A stretch of 64,000 nucleotides of DNA from positions 358,123-422,122 of the forward strand of contig CAXIPT010000012.1 of NCBI GenBank assembly GCA_964030475.1, given 5' to 3'. A model generated the notes under the pieces. It ran no database searches. It had not been told where the DNA came from and saw only the letters and a list, made by a program, of their open reading frames with translations. Position numbers and translations under genes: made by a program. Origin of the DNA: Tethya wilhelma (Eukaryota > Porifera > Demospongiae > Tethyida > Tethyidae). Positions within the stretch are counted from its first letter, which is position 1. Each line of letters starts with the position of its first letter. Shown here one piece after another: positions 22,735 to 33,078 of this stretch.

Positions 22735-23976
22735 CATAGATAATAGAGACTACGTAAACGGGATTGGAAACCACTCACGTGAGCAGTATAGTCCTGTACT
22801 TTAGGTCGTCGGGCAGGCCGGAGCGCCTCTTAGTGGTTTTTTGGTCGCCAAAAAAGGCAGCTGCCAGCTAGTACAACCCACACTAAACGCTCGGAAAGCG
22901 AAAAGTAGGAAGCTTATACAAGTCCAGGCATAAAATATGTATACATAGAATACTTGCATGCAACAGAAACATTTTTTATAGCAGATTTAGTACAAAAGTA
23001 AGTTGAACAGCAACATTCAACAAACTAGCTGATTTTGCAGAGTTTTCAGGACTGTAACCTTGAGCACAGTGAATAGATTTTGGTTTTCTGGCCTAATAAT
23101 TTTTCTTTATATACTGAGTCATTTGAATAGGTCCTGTATGTTGGAAGAAAACATTCATTTAGCACAAAAAATTAGATAGACAGTACAAAAAATAATACAT
23201 TGGGTGCCTTGATATTCGGGACTGGAATTTCAACACTAGTGGATTGGACCCAACTTTAGTACCACATAAAGATAGTTTGTAAGTGTTAATTACAGAGTAG
23301 GGTTATTAAAAGCAAACCTGTCTTGAAAAAATTGAGTGCAAAAATCAATACAATTTTCACCTTAGCAACCATAAGCAGTAGGAAAAAGCACAGAGAAGAC
23401 AACAGCAGGCAACAGACAAACTAGAAATCTTAACAGAGTTTCCTACCAACTTGTTTTATCTTTGCAGTCTTATAACAGCTAGTCAAACCATTACTACCCC
23501 CAGCATTGATATGGATATACCTCAATATTAAAATGTCTGAACTTACATGAATATTGATGTACCAATATCTCTTGAAAACAAACATCTAAGGAACAGTTTC
23601 TGGAAAACAAACATCTAAGGAACAGTCTCACAGCTCTCACATGATTCCCTACAATAGTTTGGGGGGAAGGGGGGGGGGGTTACATAAAATCCTAACCAGC
23701 TTAGTAGAAAAGTGCCTTGTCTTTGTAAAAAAGACTCGATTATGAGCTTGATCACACTCTGATATACTTCTCAACTCAATTAGGTCCTGCCATCTTCTTC
23801 TCAGTCAGCTGATTTACTCCCAGATCATTCTTTCAATACTTTTTCTTGTGCTAAGCTACTTCTCTGCAAACCAGCTGTTGGTGTGCGTTATTTAGAAGGG
23901 CGCTCCAGCCTGCCCGTGAATTTCTTGAATTCGCGCGCAGTTTCCAATCCCAGTTACGTAGTTTATAATATCTATG
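22735..23976. mobile_element. 1.24-kb non-autonomous TIR element with 7-bp target duplication
   Basis: CATAGATAATAGAGACTACG...GGGATTGGAAAC at the left is mirrored by GTTTCCAATCCC...CGTAGTTTATAATATCTATG at the right. GCTACAG flanks both ends (22728-22734 and 23977-23983). Subterminal GGGCAGGCYGGAGCGCC is also mirrored. The interior has no transposase-like frame but does hold a G-rich tract near 23665 and a duplicated AAACAAACATCTAAGGAACAG. The duplication length is close to the 8 bp of hAT elements, but the family is not established. Confidence 0.8.
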
Positions 23977-23983
23977 GCTACAG

Positions 23984-25430
23984 AGACTATGATACAGAGT
24001 AAAGAACTATGATTTTTATCACCATCTACTAGTATTTTTAGCTGCTGCTGCTCAAGGATCACTTTACAAGTCTATAAGGCCACTGTCTGAGTGGAGGTAA
24101 TTGAGTGTATGTTAGTTCATTGTAATCCTTGATTATTTACCTAAACGACAAGGATTCGATCAGAGAGGGTGTAATGTGAAAGTTCTTGTTACCATTATTC
24201 AAACAGAAGAAACTACTCCATTAAACTAGCTAAAATGATTAACGACTACTATTTTGTTCTGTCTCCAAGGCTTTAACACCAATTGATATGGGTCAATAAA
24301 CGTGGACTTCCTGGACTGCTGAGTATGTGAACTGGCCATTCATCTTGTTTACAAATACAGTTCAAATGTTCCATGTGCAGATCGGCTGGGATGTTACGTC
24401 AATGATCTCCTGGCTGAACGAATACAATTTGCTCCTATTAGCAGCTGACTCTAGACAGGACACACAATATTGATGAAGAGCTAGTTTGGGCTACAAAATT
24501 ACCACAATGGCCAATTAAGGTCAGTTTCATATTACCTTACCTTTAGATGCATTGTTTATACTGACTACATATTTTTAACTTTAATCAGTCAATGGTTTGT
24601 TGCATGAAAATAGAACTTGTACAAATAATGTAACCAGCATAAAATGAGCCTTCAAATTATATATAGATTGCCATTATTTTTTTTTGCTGTGCAATCCCAT
24701 ATGTATGTACATTACAGAGAATTTCATGGATTAGAATTTCACAGATAGATCGTGATCGACAAAAGTAAAATTTTCCCGCTATATTAGATTGCAAATTTCA
24801 CAATCTTAAATCAAAAGAGGTTGTGTCTGCTCCATATACAAACTAAAAAGGGGTCAATTTACCACAGAAACTGAAATGTCTCTCACTGCTACTTATGTGC
24901 TGAAGAATTCACTCATGTGCCTTTTATTGATCCTGTCACAGTAATAGCCTGTGATCATCAAGGCATTAAACACACCCTAGACGACCATGACAACTCCTGG
25001 TGCAAAAGGATATAAGTAGTCCACTTTGAGATGGGTGTGGCTATATACGGTTCCTTCAGTTTCCTCTCTAATATTCATCCCAGCTCCCTTATCCTATGGA
25101 TATATATGCCCATGGAACATTTAGTTCAACCCACCGATCATAACCCTCCCCTGCATTTCAAACAGACTTAATAAGAAGAAGCTAACTCTGTTAGCCAAAG
25201 TTTAAGGGTTAGCCACTTTAGAGACCAACTACTGTTACTTTAATCGTCTTATTGCCAAAGAATTTCCACAACATGTGGAAATCTTGCTTAAAGGTAGTAC
25301 AGGCCATCGATGGAGAAGTTGAAAAAATGGAATCATGAAGATGGAAATCTTTAAAAAGTTAACCAGCAAAAAACTTTAGTGGCAAAGATTTCCCAATTAA
25401 CAGTTTTATGGTTGTGTTAGTCTGGCGTAG
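23984..25430. other. Non-coding spacer with satellite fragment
   Basis: It contains a partial unit of the ~360-bp satellite at about 24530-24675 and a fragment (AAAATTTTCCCGCTATA near 24770) resembling a MITE end. No gene was recognised. Confidence 0.55.
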
Positions 25431-25431
25431 T

Positions 25432-25920
25432 GAGCATGCATGCAGGAAAAGGGTCTGGTCTCAACCCCAGCACTTCCATATCGCCCAGGCCAGGAATACT
25501 GGCTTAGTATCACTCCTGTACTTACATCACATAATAATTAAATTGCTGTGGTTTTGAGCGTTCGTGAGTTTTTGAAAGAGCAATTTTGACGTATGGACAA
25601 GAATTTAGAGAAGACGGCTGATTGAAAAAAGCTAAGCCTTTCCTGTGTTTTGTACAATTGCTGGAGATCAGTGTGGTGTAAAGAATTGAGCTTCTTCTAG
25701 GTGGAAAAAAGGGGAGTAGAACCATGCTGCTCTAACAGATTGAGGGATTTTAAGCCAAGAACTGGAAGAAATAGCCATGTATTGAGCATCGATAGTGCAT
25801 AGGCAAAATTGGGCAATTGTAACTAATATGCATGAATATGTAAAAATCGCATCCAAGTGACATTACAGGGGGACATGGAACTTTCAGGGTTGAGACCAGA
25901 CCCTTAATTTGCATGTAAGG
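25432..25920. mobile_element. ~0.49-kb inverted-repeat element
   Basis: GCATGCAGGAAAAGGGTCTGGTCTCAACCC near 25436-25466 is mirrored by GGGTTGAGACCAGACCC...TTGCATGTAAGG near 25887-25920. The two short minus-strand frames inside have no recognised domain. MITE-like. Confidence 0.55.
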
Positions 25921-26422
25921 GTCAGTCGAATATGATTAAATAAAGATGGTGAAAATCAGACCACAAAACCTGTAACCTGACTGTATTAAGTCAAACCACA
26001 CTACACAAATAGATATAGTTCATTTTGCCATACGGCTTCCCATTTGTCTCCATTGCTTTACAATCAAGTTACTAACAGCAAGTCCTAGCTCTCATGTAAT
26101 CCGAAGTAGCAGACTACAATAATGTGAATAAGCTACTTAAACCTATTTCTTATTCATTATCTTGGATCCACTGTTTACTTCTATAGATATAGTGGCATAG
26201 CCTATTCTCTCCAACTCCCAAGTTTGGATGGCTAGAAGCATATATATCACTTTTAGTGAGAGTTTATGTATTTTCTTTCGTTTGAGCGTAGTGAATTAGA
26301 CAGAAAATAAGCTCTCATTGGTATGGTTGCATGCTTGCCACGTGGGGGTGCTGTACGCAGCGCGGGCTTGGTTACTGTGGAATGCAATTTGTCATGTTGC
26401 TTACATGGCTGGCGGGCAGCTG
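25921..26422. other. Non-coding spacer
   Basis: No gene or repeat was recognised. The left edge of the promoter-bearing segment below may lie near 26250. Confidence 0.5.
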
Positions 26423-26475
26423 ATTGGTCAGCTGGGTGATATAAAAGTGGTTTAGTGGTAAACAAGTCCATTCTC
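26423..26475 (+). promoter_or_regulatory. Candidate RNA polymerase II promoter (CCAAT and TATA boxes)
   Basis: ATTGG (an inverted CCAAT box) at 26423-26427 is followed by TATAAAAG at 26440-26447, with a plausible initiator TCAGC near 26472, about 30 bp downstream. It is the best-formed promoter seen in the window. The roughly 650 bp downstream are unusually C/T- and G-rich for the region, contain no recognised protein and end in CATTAAAG-type signals near 27007 and 27100. A solo LTR or other terminal repeat (about 26250-27115) is the likeliest explanation, with a non-coding transcript as an alternative. Confidence 0.4.
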
Positions 26476-27501
26476 AGCGCCACTCAACGGCAAAGCTGTG
26501 TTGTTGTTTTTTTCTTTGCCTGGATCCGGTAAGGGTAAGCGGCTACCGTGACCGGCCGCTCGTCGCGGTTTTTAGATTCGTGTTGCCACCCTGTTGTTAT
26601 GTTTGTTGTTTGTCTTTTTTACCCCCACACACACTCATGATCGCCAACTGTGAGCTCTACGGTCAAGCGGACCATATGTGGATGTCCGAACTCCTTATGG
26701 GTGTAGGACGCTCGCCTCAGGCTGCACAGGGCTGCCGGCATAACCCCTATCATGGACGTACCTTTCACGCCCCTTCAGCACCGGGATGTTGCATATGTGC
26801 TTCTAGCACCTACACCTGGGACCCCAGTCCCACACTTACAGACTGTGTCGTTTATTTCTGTTTGGGTTTTTTGCCCCCAGTTCTAATTTTTTCCCACCAA
26901 TGTATGGGGTTTTTTTGTAGGCCTGGGGGGTTTTCCCCTGGATGCATCGACAGGGATGCATCCTAAATTCACGCTGTGTGGTGCGTTCTTCAGAGACTTC
27001 ATCATCATTAAAGTCGTTTTTTGTACTCCTGTAGCACCTTCTTGCCTATATTTTGTGCTTATAATTTGTGCACCTTGTGTCCTTCACTGTTCTACTCATT
27101 AAAGCTTTGCCGCCTCATACCCATGCTGTGCATATGTAGTCAATGCATGCGGGTTTAGGTGAGAGCTTTGATTTTTGATAGTTAGGTGGCTGCAACTTGT
27201 ATGAAAAGTTTGTCACTTAATGACCAGCATCATTTGTGAAACCATATAATACCAAACTCTAGAATCTCAGGATAGTTAAAGACTGGGCCCATATGCATGT
27301 ACGTAGTTTCCTTAATTCGGTACACATTATTCGAAAGTTTTATTACTTTCAGAATATACATGATATGAGAATAAAAATGGAGATATAGATAGTATATCCT
27401 ACTTAGAATATGTAGGTTTAATCAATTACGTCACATGACATAATTTTTGCATAATTAGCTTCGTATGAATAGGTGGCAGTTACAATTTTTGTCACTGAAA
27501 T

Positions 27502-29785
27502 TGTCTCATAATTGGGTACCCAGAACTGCCCGGCTCCTTTGCATTAAGTGCAGCTGCATAGAATTACAATGGGTTTTCCAAATAAAGCACACCAGTTGGA
27601 AACACTTTTTCCGCAGAATCTTGATCAAAGTAAATGTCATGCACTGGAGCCGGCAATTCAAGATACTTTAGAGTTAGACGAACCTAGTGACAAATTTTGG
27701 TTGCCATAGCAACACTGTTTAACTGCAGCATTGTTAATTATTCATGAGAAATTGTTTGTCACATGACCTGCAAATTTTATGAGCATGTTCAGGATAAGTG
27801 TGGAAATGTGTATATCACAGGTAGAAAAGGAACATTATTTCGTTTCTGATTAATATTAATTAAATGCTTATCAATACTAAATGGTTAAATAATTTCTTTT
27901 AAAATTTTGAGGAGAATAGTAGTACTACTATAGCTGACCAGGTTTTATAGCCTAAGGATACACCATTAGAGAGATATAAAACTGTAAACTCAAAAAAGTG
28001 GTTAGAAGGAATTATAATGTTCCATTTCTATAGCCTCGTAAACCAGGCCCTCCCTGCTATGCTTATTGCTAAGCGCGGTGAGGTCTCCAAAATCACGTGA
28101 GTGACGTCAAGGGTAGAACTTGGTAGAACCTTGATTTGCATATGTGGGCAGGTCGAGTAAGAAAGTATAGCCCTGCCCACGCAACTCACAAGAGAGATCG
28201 ATGACAAGCTTGTTCCAAGTGTATGAACCTAAGTACAGTACAAATTTTCTTGTAAATGGCTGTGTGATTAATATCTGTGTACCTGCTTTTGCTCTTGCTG
28301 GAGTGCTGGCCTTCCTATGCATGCTGTACGCAAATACGCGAGTAGTCTGTGTCTGTGACAGAATTTTTCCTGGCCATAGAAGGTTCACAAAATAAGCTAA
28401 ATTTAAAGTCTTAGAACACAAGCGCTATGATTCTAAACTTTCTGCAAAAATTTTTTGCCTGGACTCGTGAGCGCTTTTAGCGTTAGCTAATTTTGAGTGG
28501 GCGGATAAACCACTTTCCGCCCACGCGCACTTTTTGTGACGCAACTCACGTGATTTTGGAGACCAGGCCCTCCCCGCGCTTAGCAATAAGCATAGCGGGG
28601 AGGGCCTGGTTTACGAGGCTACCATTTCTACCTGTGACTGCCACATAATTATGTATTTTAATAGTAATACTATACATAGTTTGTAAGATATAACTAGCTT
28701 GCATAATGTTTACACTTATTTAGCCGGACCCGGTCCTTAATGCACCTGAGATTCCATAAAATTGTCACATTTGATGACGTCCATACCCTGAAGGGACAAA
28801 CTACCTGTTAAGTAGTCCTGAACTTGGTTTATATCCATTCGAAAAAATACTTAGTATGCAGATTTAATGAAGTTGTTCAAAACTCGATTTTTACTGTATA
28901 GACTGTTAGCACAGTATATTACATTATAAAAGTGTTGGGGACCCCCATATAGAGTAAATTTTATCAAAGAATGATGGATCCCCTCTTGCTCAGCAGGAAA
29001 TCCGGCTGCAATGAGCCTTCAAGAGGGTCTACATGTCCGTTCAAGATGTGTAAATATCTCACAGCGGATAAGTATGATCATATGGTTGAATAGGCCATTG
29101 ATTGGGACAAGTCTGTGGCGAATAAAATCAGTTGCTGCTGCGATTGATGCTAGAATAGGATCTAGTTGCTATTGTAGGTAATGGTTCAGTGAAGTATCAA
29201 TATTGCTATCAATTAGTAAATGGATATGGCTGCTAATCTAGATCATAATTTAATGGATTGTAATTAGGTATAGCTTGATTTGTAGTGATGTCCTGTGGAT
29301 CGTAAATGTTAGTGCATGAATCAATAATACTTGACTAAGGAGTGACAACTTCAATATCGAGACCATGTAGCCTGTTATTCGGCTGGCAATCTACAACACT
29401 GTGGTACTTGGAAGTACCGACATTTTCTGATATCTGCAATTGGGTAGATAGCAGCCATCAATGAAGTTCCACCTCGCACTAATTGCTCAGGGGCATTAAG
29501 GACTGGGTCAGTTTGGATAAAAGTACACATTCTATGATTAGTATACTTTTATCATGCAGACAAAATTTCAATCGTCTAGTCTTATTTCAACACATTGATT
29601 CAATTAAAATCAAAAAAATTATTAATTTTCTGGATAATAGGGACTATTGCAATGTCAACCAGATGTTGAACACTGAATTGGGATATTCTGAACTTCACTT
29701 TTAGGGAGTAGAATTTTGATATGTCATTTCCGGTGATGTGCTTTATACTCTTTGTTGTGAGCTCTTCCTTGGTAGTCTACTATAT
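27502..29785. repeat. 2.3-kb segmental duplication, copy 1 (direct)
   Basis: From TGTCTCATAATTGGGTACCCAG to AGTCTACTATATA it matches 33079-35423 in the same orientation, differing only by scattered substitutions and small indels. It contains the palindromic-end MITE (28033-28619) and no convincing gene. The intervening 3.3 kb includes the transposase-like relic. Confidence 0.9.
28033..28619. mobile_element. MITE with palindromic ends, copy 1
   Basis: The outer inverted repeats begin GCCTCGTAAACCAGGCCCTCC. Each end is itself a hairpin: CCAGGCCCTCCCCGC...TATGCTTATTGCTAAGC...GCGGGGAGGGCCTGG at the right. At the left of this copy one hairpin arm has lost a few bases (GTGAGGTCTCC), unlike copy 2. 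Inner inverted repeats CTCCAAAATCACGTGAG follow. The centre has no recognised gene. Confidence 0.85.
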
Positions 29786-30137
29786 ATGGGGTGGGGTAAT
29801 TAGCTGTAGAGATATTTTAGTTTTGCATACTTAATCAGGTGTGCATTTATTAGAATTTGAGGCTTTTTAAGCTTTTCTCTGAAACCAATGCTCAATGCAG
29901 GCGGTTCCAGGCAGGATGGGAAACTTTTGGATGGGATGGGAAAACCAGCCAGCCCCGCCCCCTAAATCACGTGATGCTCAAAATTGGTGAATGTGAGAAA
30001 ACTGCAGTGGAAAATATTCATACCAAGTTTGAAAGCTTAGAATTAAACCAGTAACAAATTTTTACATAGCCAAAATGGCTACTATCTGCCCTAACTGACC
30101 TGAGTGAAGTTAGATTTTCCTGGGGATGTTGAGAGCA
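29786..30137. other. Spacer downstream of the transposase-like relic
   Basis: No recognised element apart from a G-rich GGATGGGAAA repeat near 29915-29943. Confidence 0.5.
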
Positions 30138-31288
30138 TCATGTTAATGTTAATAAAGCTTTCCACAAAGCTTGGACTTGTTTGGCATCCGGAACTGTTGG
30201 AAAAATCTCTTCTAGCTTCAAGTTTTGAAAAACTAAAAGTTTTTCAGGGCCTGTCAATGTCCACCATTTTAGTACTTTTGACTCTTTGCCAATCCAAAAA
30301 GAAAAACCACTAACTCCACACGTCTTTAACGCCTCCTGATATCGATTGATATGGGTGAGTTGTCCTAAGCTTGTAAGTTTTTTTACTTTTTCGATTGAAT
30401 CCAGTCGCTTCAATTCTACAATAAGTAGGTCGATTAGCACATCAGCAACATGAAGAAACATGTGAAGATTGTCAAAGATGACATGGGTTAGTGGGATCTT
30501 CCTGAATAGAGGTTCATTGGTTACATTATACTTTTTCTTCCTTGACTGTGCAATCATGAGATTGGATTCAATTGTCCTTGCTCCATGTTCAGTGTCTGTT
30601 ATTGACCAACATTGTGTGGAGTCATACCGCTCTAGTGCCGAGCAAGTACACTATATACAGGCATAGTTTGATGAGGCTGAGTCGATTCCAGTTGCCATGG
30701 CCAGAAACTTCCAGTCTCCTCCTAAAAAGTAATCAATCTCGAATGTCATGTCGTTTATTTGTATGGTTTGCAAGTTTTCCATTTCTTCAATGATGTCCTT
30801 CAAGCAACGTTTCATCGAATCATAATTTTCTGGCTCCTTAAAAATTGCAATACAATAGTTTCCAGCTGCACTGTATGCTTTGGTGCCCTCCTCCAGGATT
30901 GTGAAGGCAAAATTCACCACATGTAGCCGTTTTCCGATGTTTGTGCCATCACCTGTCAACTTTACTCGGATCTTTTTCTACCAAAAACTTAGCATCAGCA
31001 GATGACTTCGAAATCTAAGATGCATAAATCAGTATATAGCAATAAACACTTTCATAACCACACACGCAAACACACAAGCAAACACACACACACACACTTA
31101 CTTGTTTGCTATTGCCTAGCAACCAAAGTTTTTATTTTTGTTTGATATTGACCCCCTGTGACCCTCTAACTACTCTATGGTCACCTCCACCCATCCACTA
31201 ACCGCCAATTAGCCAATTAAAACTTTGGTTGCTAGGCAATAGCAAACACACACACACACACTCACTCATACACACACACACAGTCACT

Positions 31289-31334
<46 letters not shown>

Positions 31335-32236
31335 CACACCAACTAAAACATACACATGTACACAGCGCACACAATAACACAAACATGTAAACACACACAC
31401 ACACCAGTCGTTCCTGGCAGAGAGACAGTCTTTCTCATAGGGATTGCTGCACTCCAGAAGTTCCCTCATGGGTTGGTACTATTTTACACTGCTTGTTGAG
31501 TTCTTTGATCTTTTCTTTTGGCTCATAATGTCTAGGCATTTGTTTGCATAGAGAAGCCAACTCATGGTAAGCTGCTCCACTAATGTTGTATTTGTCCTTA
31601 ACAAAGAGCATCATAGATACCAAATCAATTTCACTGCCATTCACTTCTTCACCATTGAGGCAGAGAGCATCTTCTGTCTGCTTGTCAGTCAGGGAAATAA
31701 TTTCACGTTTTCCTGTTTGCTCATTAAATACCACAACTTGTAGTGGGGTCAATCGTTCTTCTTTCAACCATTGTAGTGAGTTTGAACACTCATCAGTCCT
31801 CTGTTTCTTCCTTCGTCTCTCATGACGAGTTGAATAAAATGGCTTTGATCTCTTCCGGCTAACAAATCTGTTCTCATTGTTTGATTGAGTTAGTAGTCTA
31901 GATTCCAGAGTGGCAATGGTCTTCTTCAGTTCACTGTTTTCCTGCCTCAGGGGTTCATTTTCTATATCGCTATGGCCATCGGATTCAACTTCACATGATG
32001 AATCAAGTTTTAGAGTCCAGTTTCTTTGCAAAAAAATTTGAACACCGGATCCACCTTTCATTTTTTTCACTGTCTCTCGTAAGTGTCTTGAGCGGTTAGT
32101 CAAAATCTTGCCTAGCCGCTCTGTATACTTGATTGTGACATGTACTGCTCTGTTAAGCCTCTCGATCCATTTTTCAATGATTGACTTGTGTGGGACTGTT
32201 GGATCATTCCTTGTGATGTCATAGAGTAGACGACTA
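30138..32236 (-). pseudogene. Broken DDE transposase-like gene with RAG1/Transib-like core features
   Basis: The upstream part (31435-32236) gives about 265 residues: a basic N-terminal region (SRHLRETVKKMKGG), a Leu-rich stretch (ENSELKKTIATLESRLL), a basic KRSKPFYSTRHERRRKKQR motif and a conserved end, FVKDKYNISGAAYHELASLC...GVQQSL. It ends in an in-frame TGA at 31435-31437. After a (CA)n-filled interval the downstream part resumes near 30985: KLTGDGTNIGKRLHVVNF, then IAIFKEPENYDSMKRC, YFLGGDWKFLA, GIDSASSNYACI, an in-frame TAG at 30651-30653 inside a C-I-*-C motif, and IPLTHVIFDNLHMFLHVAD. The order of acidic residue, ELMK-like helix, second acidic residue, C-x2-C and D-x-LH helix recalls RAG1/Transib. 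I recall related intact proteins in cnidarians, but the family name is uncertain. Confidence 0.6.
31060..31410. repeat. (CA)n-rich microsatellite block
   Basis: Several CA tracts are separated by short unique pieces. GTTTGCTATTGCCTAGCAACCAAAGTTTT near 31105 is mirrored by AAAACTTTGGTTGCTAGGCAATAGCAAAC near 31220, so the block includes a small inverted-repeat insertion with CA tails. It interrupts the transposase-like relic, perhaps within an intron. Confidence 0.85.
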
Positions 32237-33078
32237 TATCAGTGGGTGTATGGAAGTGATATGTAATAAGTCAAGTGTACAGTGTGTAATTGAGACCTGA
32301 ACACCATTAAATACTGGCTGCACCATACAAAAATCAGTGCTCCATTTAGTTAATCAAGATCATAAAAATTTTCCGGCCCAGGCCAACTTAGCTGTGGCTA
32401 TACTGACAAACTGCCGTCTTACTTGGCTATCAACACGGCTAGGTATCCCTCGTCACCTTCTGCACTTGCACCTCCACCAGCGGCACAACAACATGGGAGA
32501 AGAACTACTAAGAGCACAGCAGTTATGAAAATAACTCGGAAATGATCCATCCTGTGCTCTCAATGCGGCCACAACACTTAGTATCTGACAATCTGTGTAA
32601 ACGAAAGCTACACAGTAAGTACTATTTTACACTTAGGTTAAATGTTCACACTTTAGTTACCTGAACAAACTCTCTCAAAAACTTTCTTTTCGCATCGGCA
32701 ACGAATCTGCTTGCTTTCAAATGAAAATCAACACCTCAGCATGCTTATTGGTACCTAAATAAACTTCCTGGCTGTTGCAAATTTCATAATTTTCGTTCAA
32801 TTGGATCATATTCAAATTTTTTCCCCATTGCTTTACTATAGAAAGTTTTATTTACACTTTTGCAACGACTAGAATGACGATGACTATACTTATTGCATAT
32901 CATAATGGTGCTAGTATGCCAAACAAGTGAATGGTAACTTGCAAATTTGAACAGAGTGGAACAGAAAGAGAAAATACACATATTTATCCTTATTGCCATA
33001 CAACTTTGCTATATCTCTTGAGGGAGAGAAGTGTGAATTCCACAAAAAGGGTGTGAAATGTCCTCCAACTTCTTCATA
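32237..33078. other. Spacer before duplication copy 2
   Basis: No confident gene. A short plus-strand frame at 32337-32528 (HLHLHQRHNN) has no recognised domain and may be a 5' remnant of a transposon. Confidence 0.5.

Noticed and set aside
26580..26966. 128-residue Cys-rich frame downstream of the candidate promoter
   Set aside because: Composition is driven by C/T-rich DNA, with no homology recognised and no start context that stands out.
28107..28421. Frames inside the palindromic-end MITE, on both strands
   Set aside because: The two copies differ in reading frame and length and no domain is visible.
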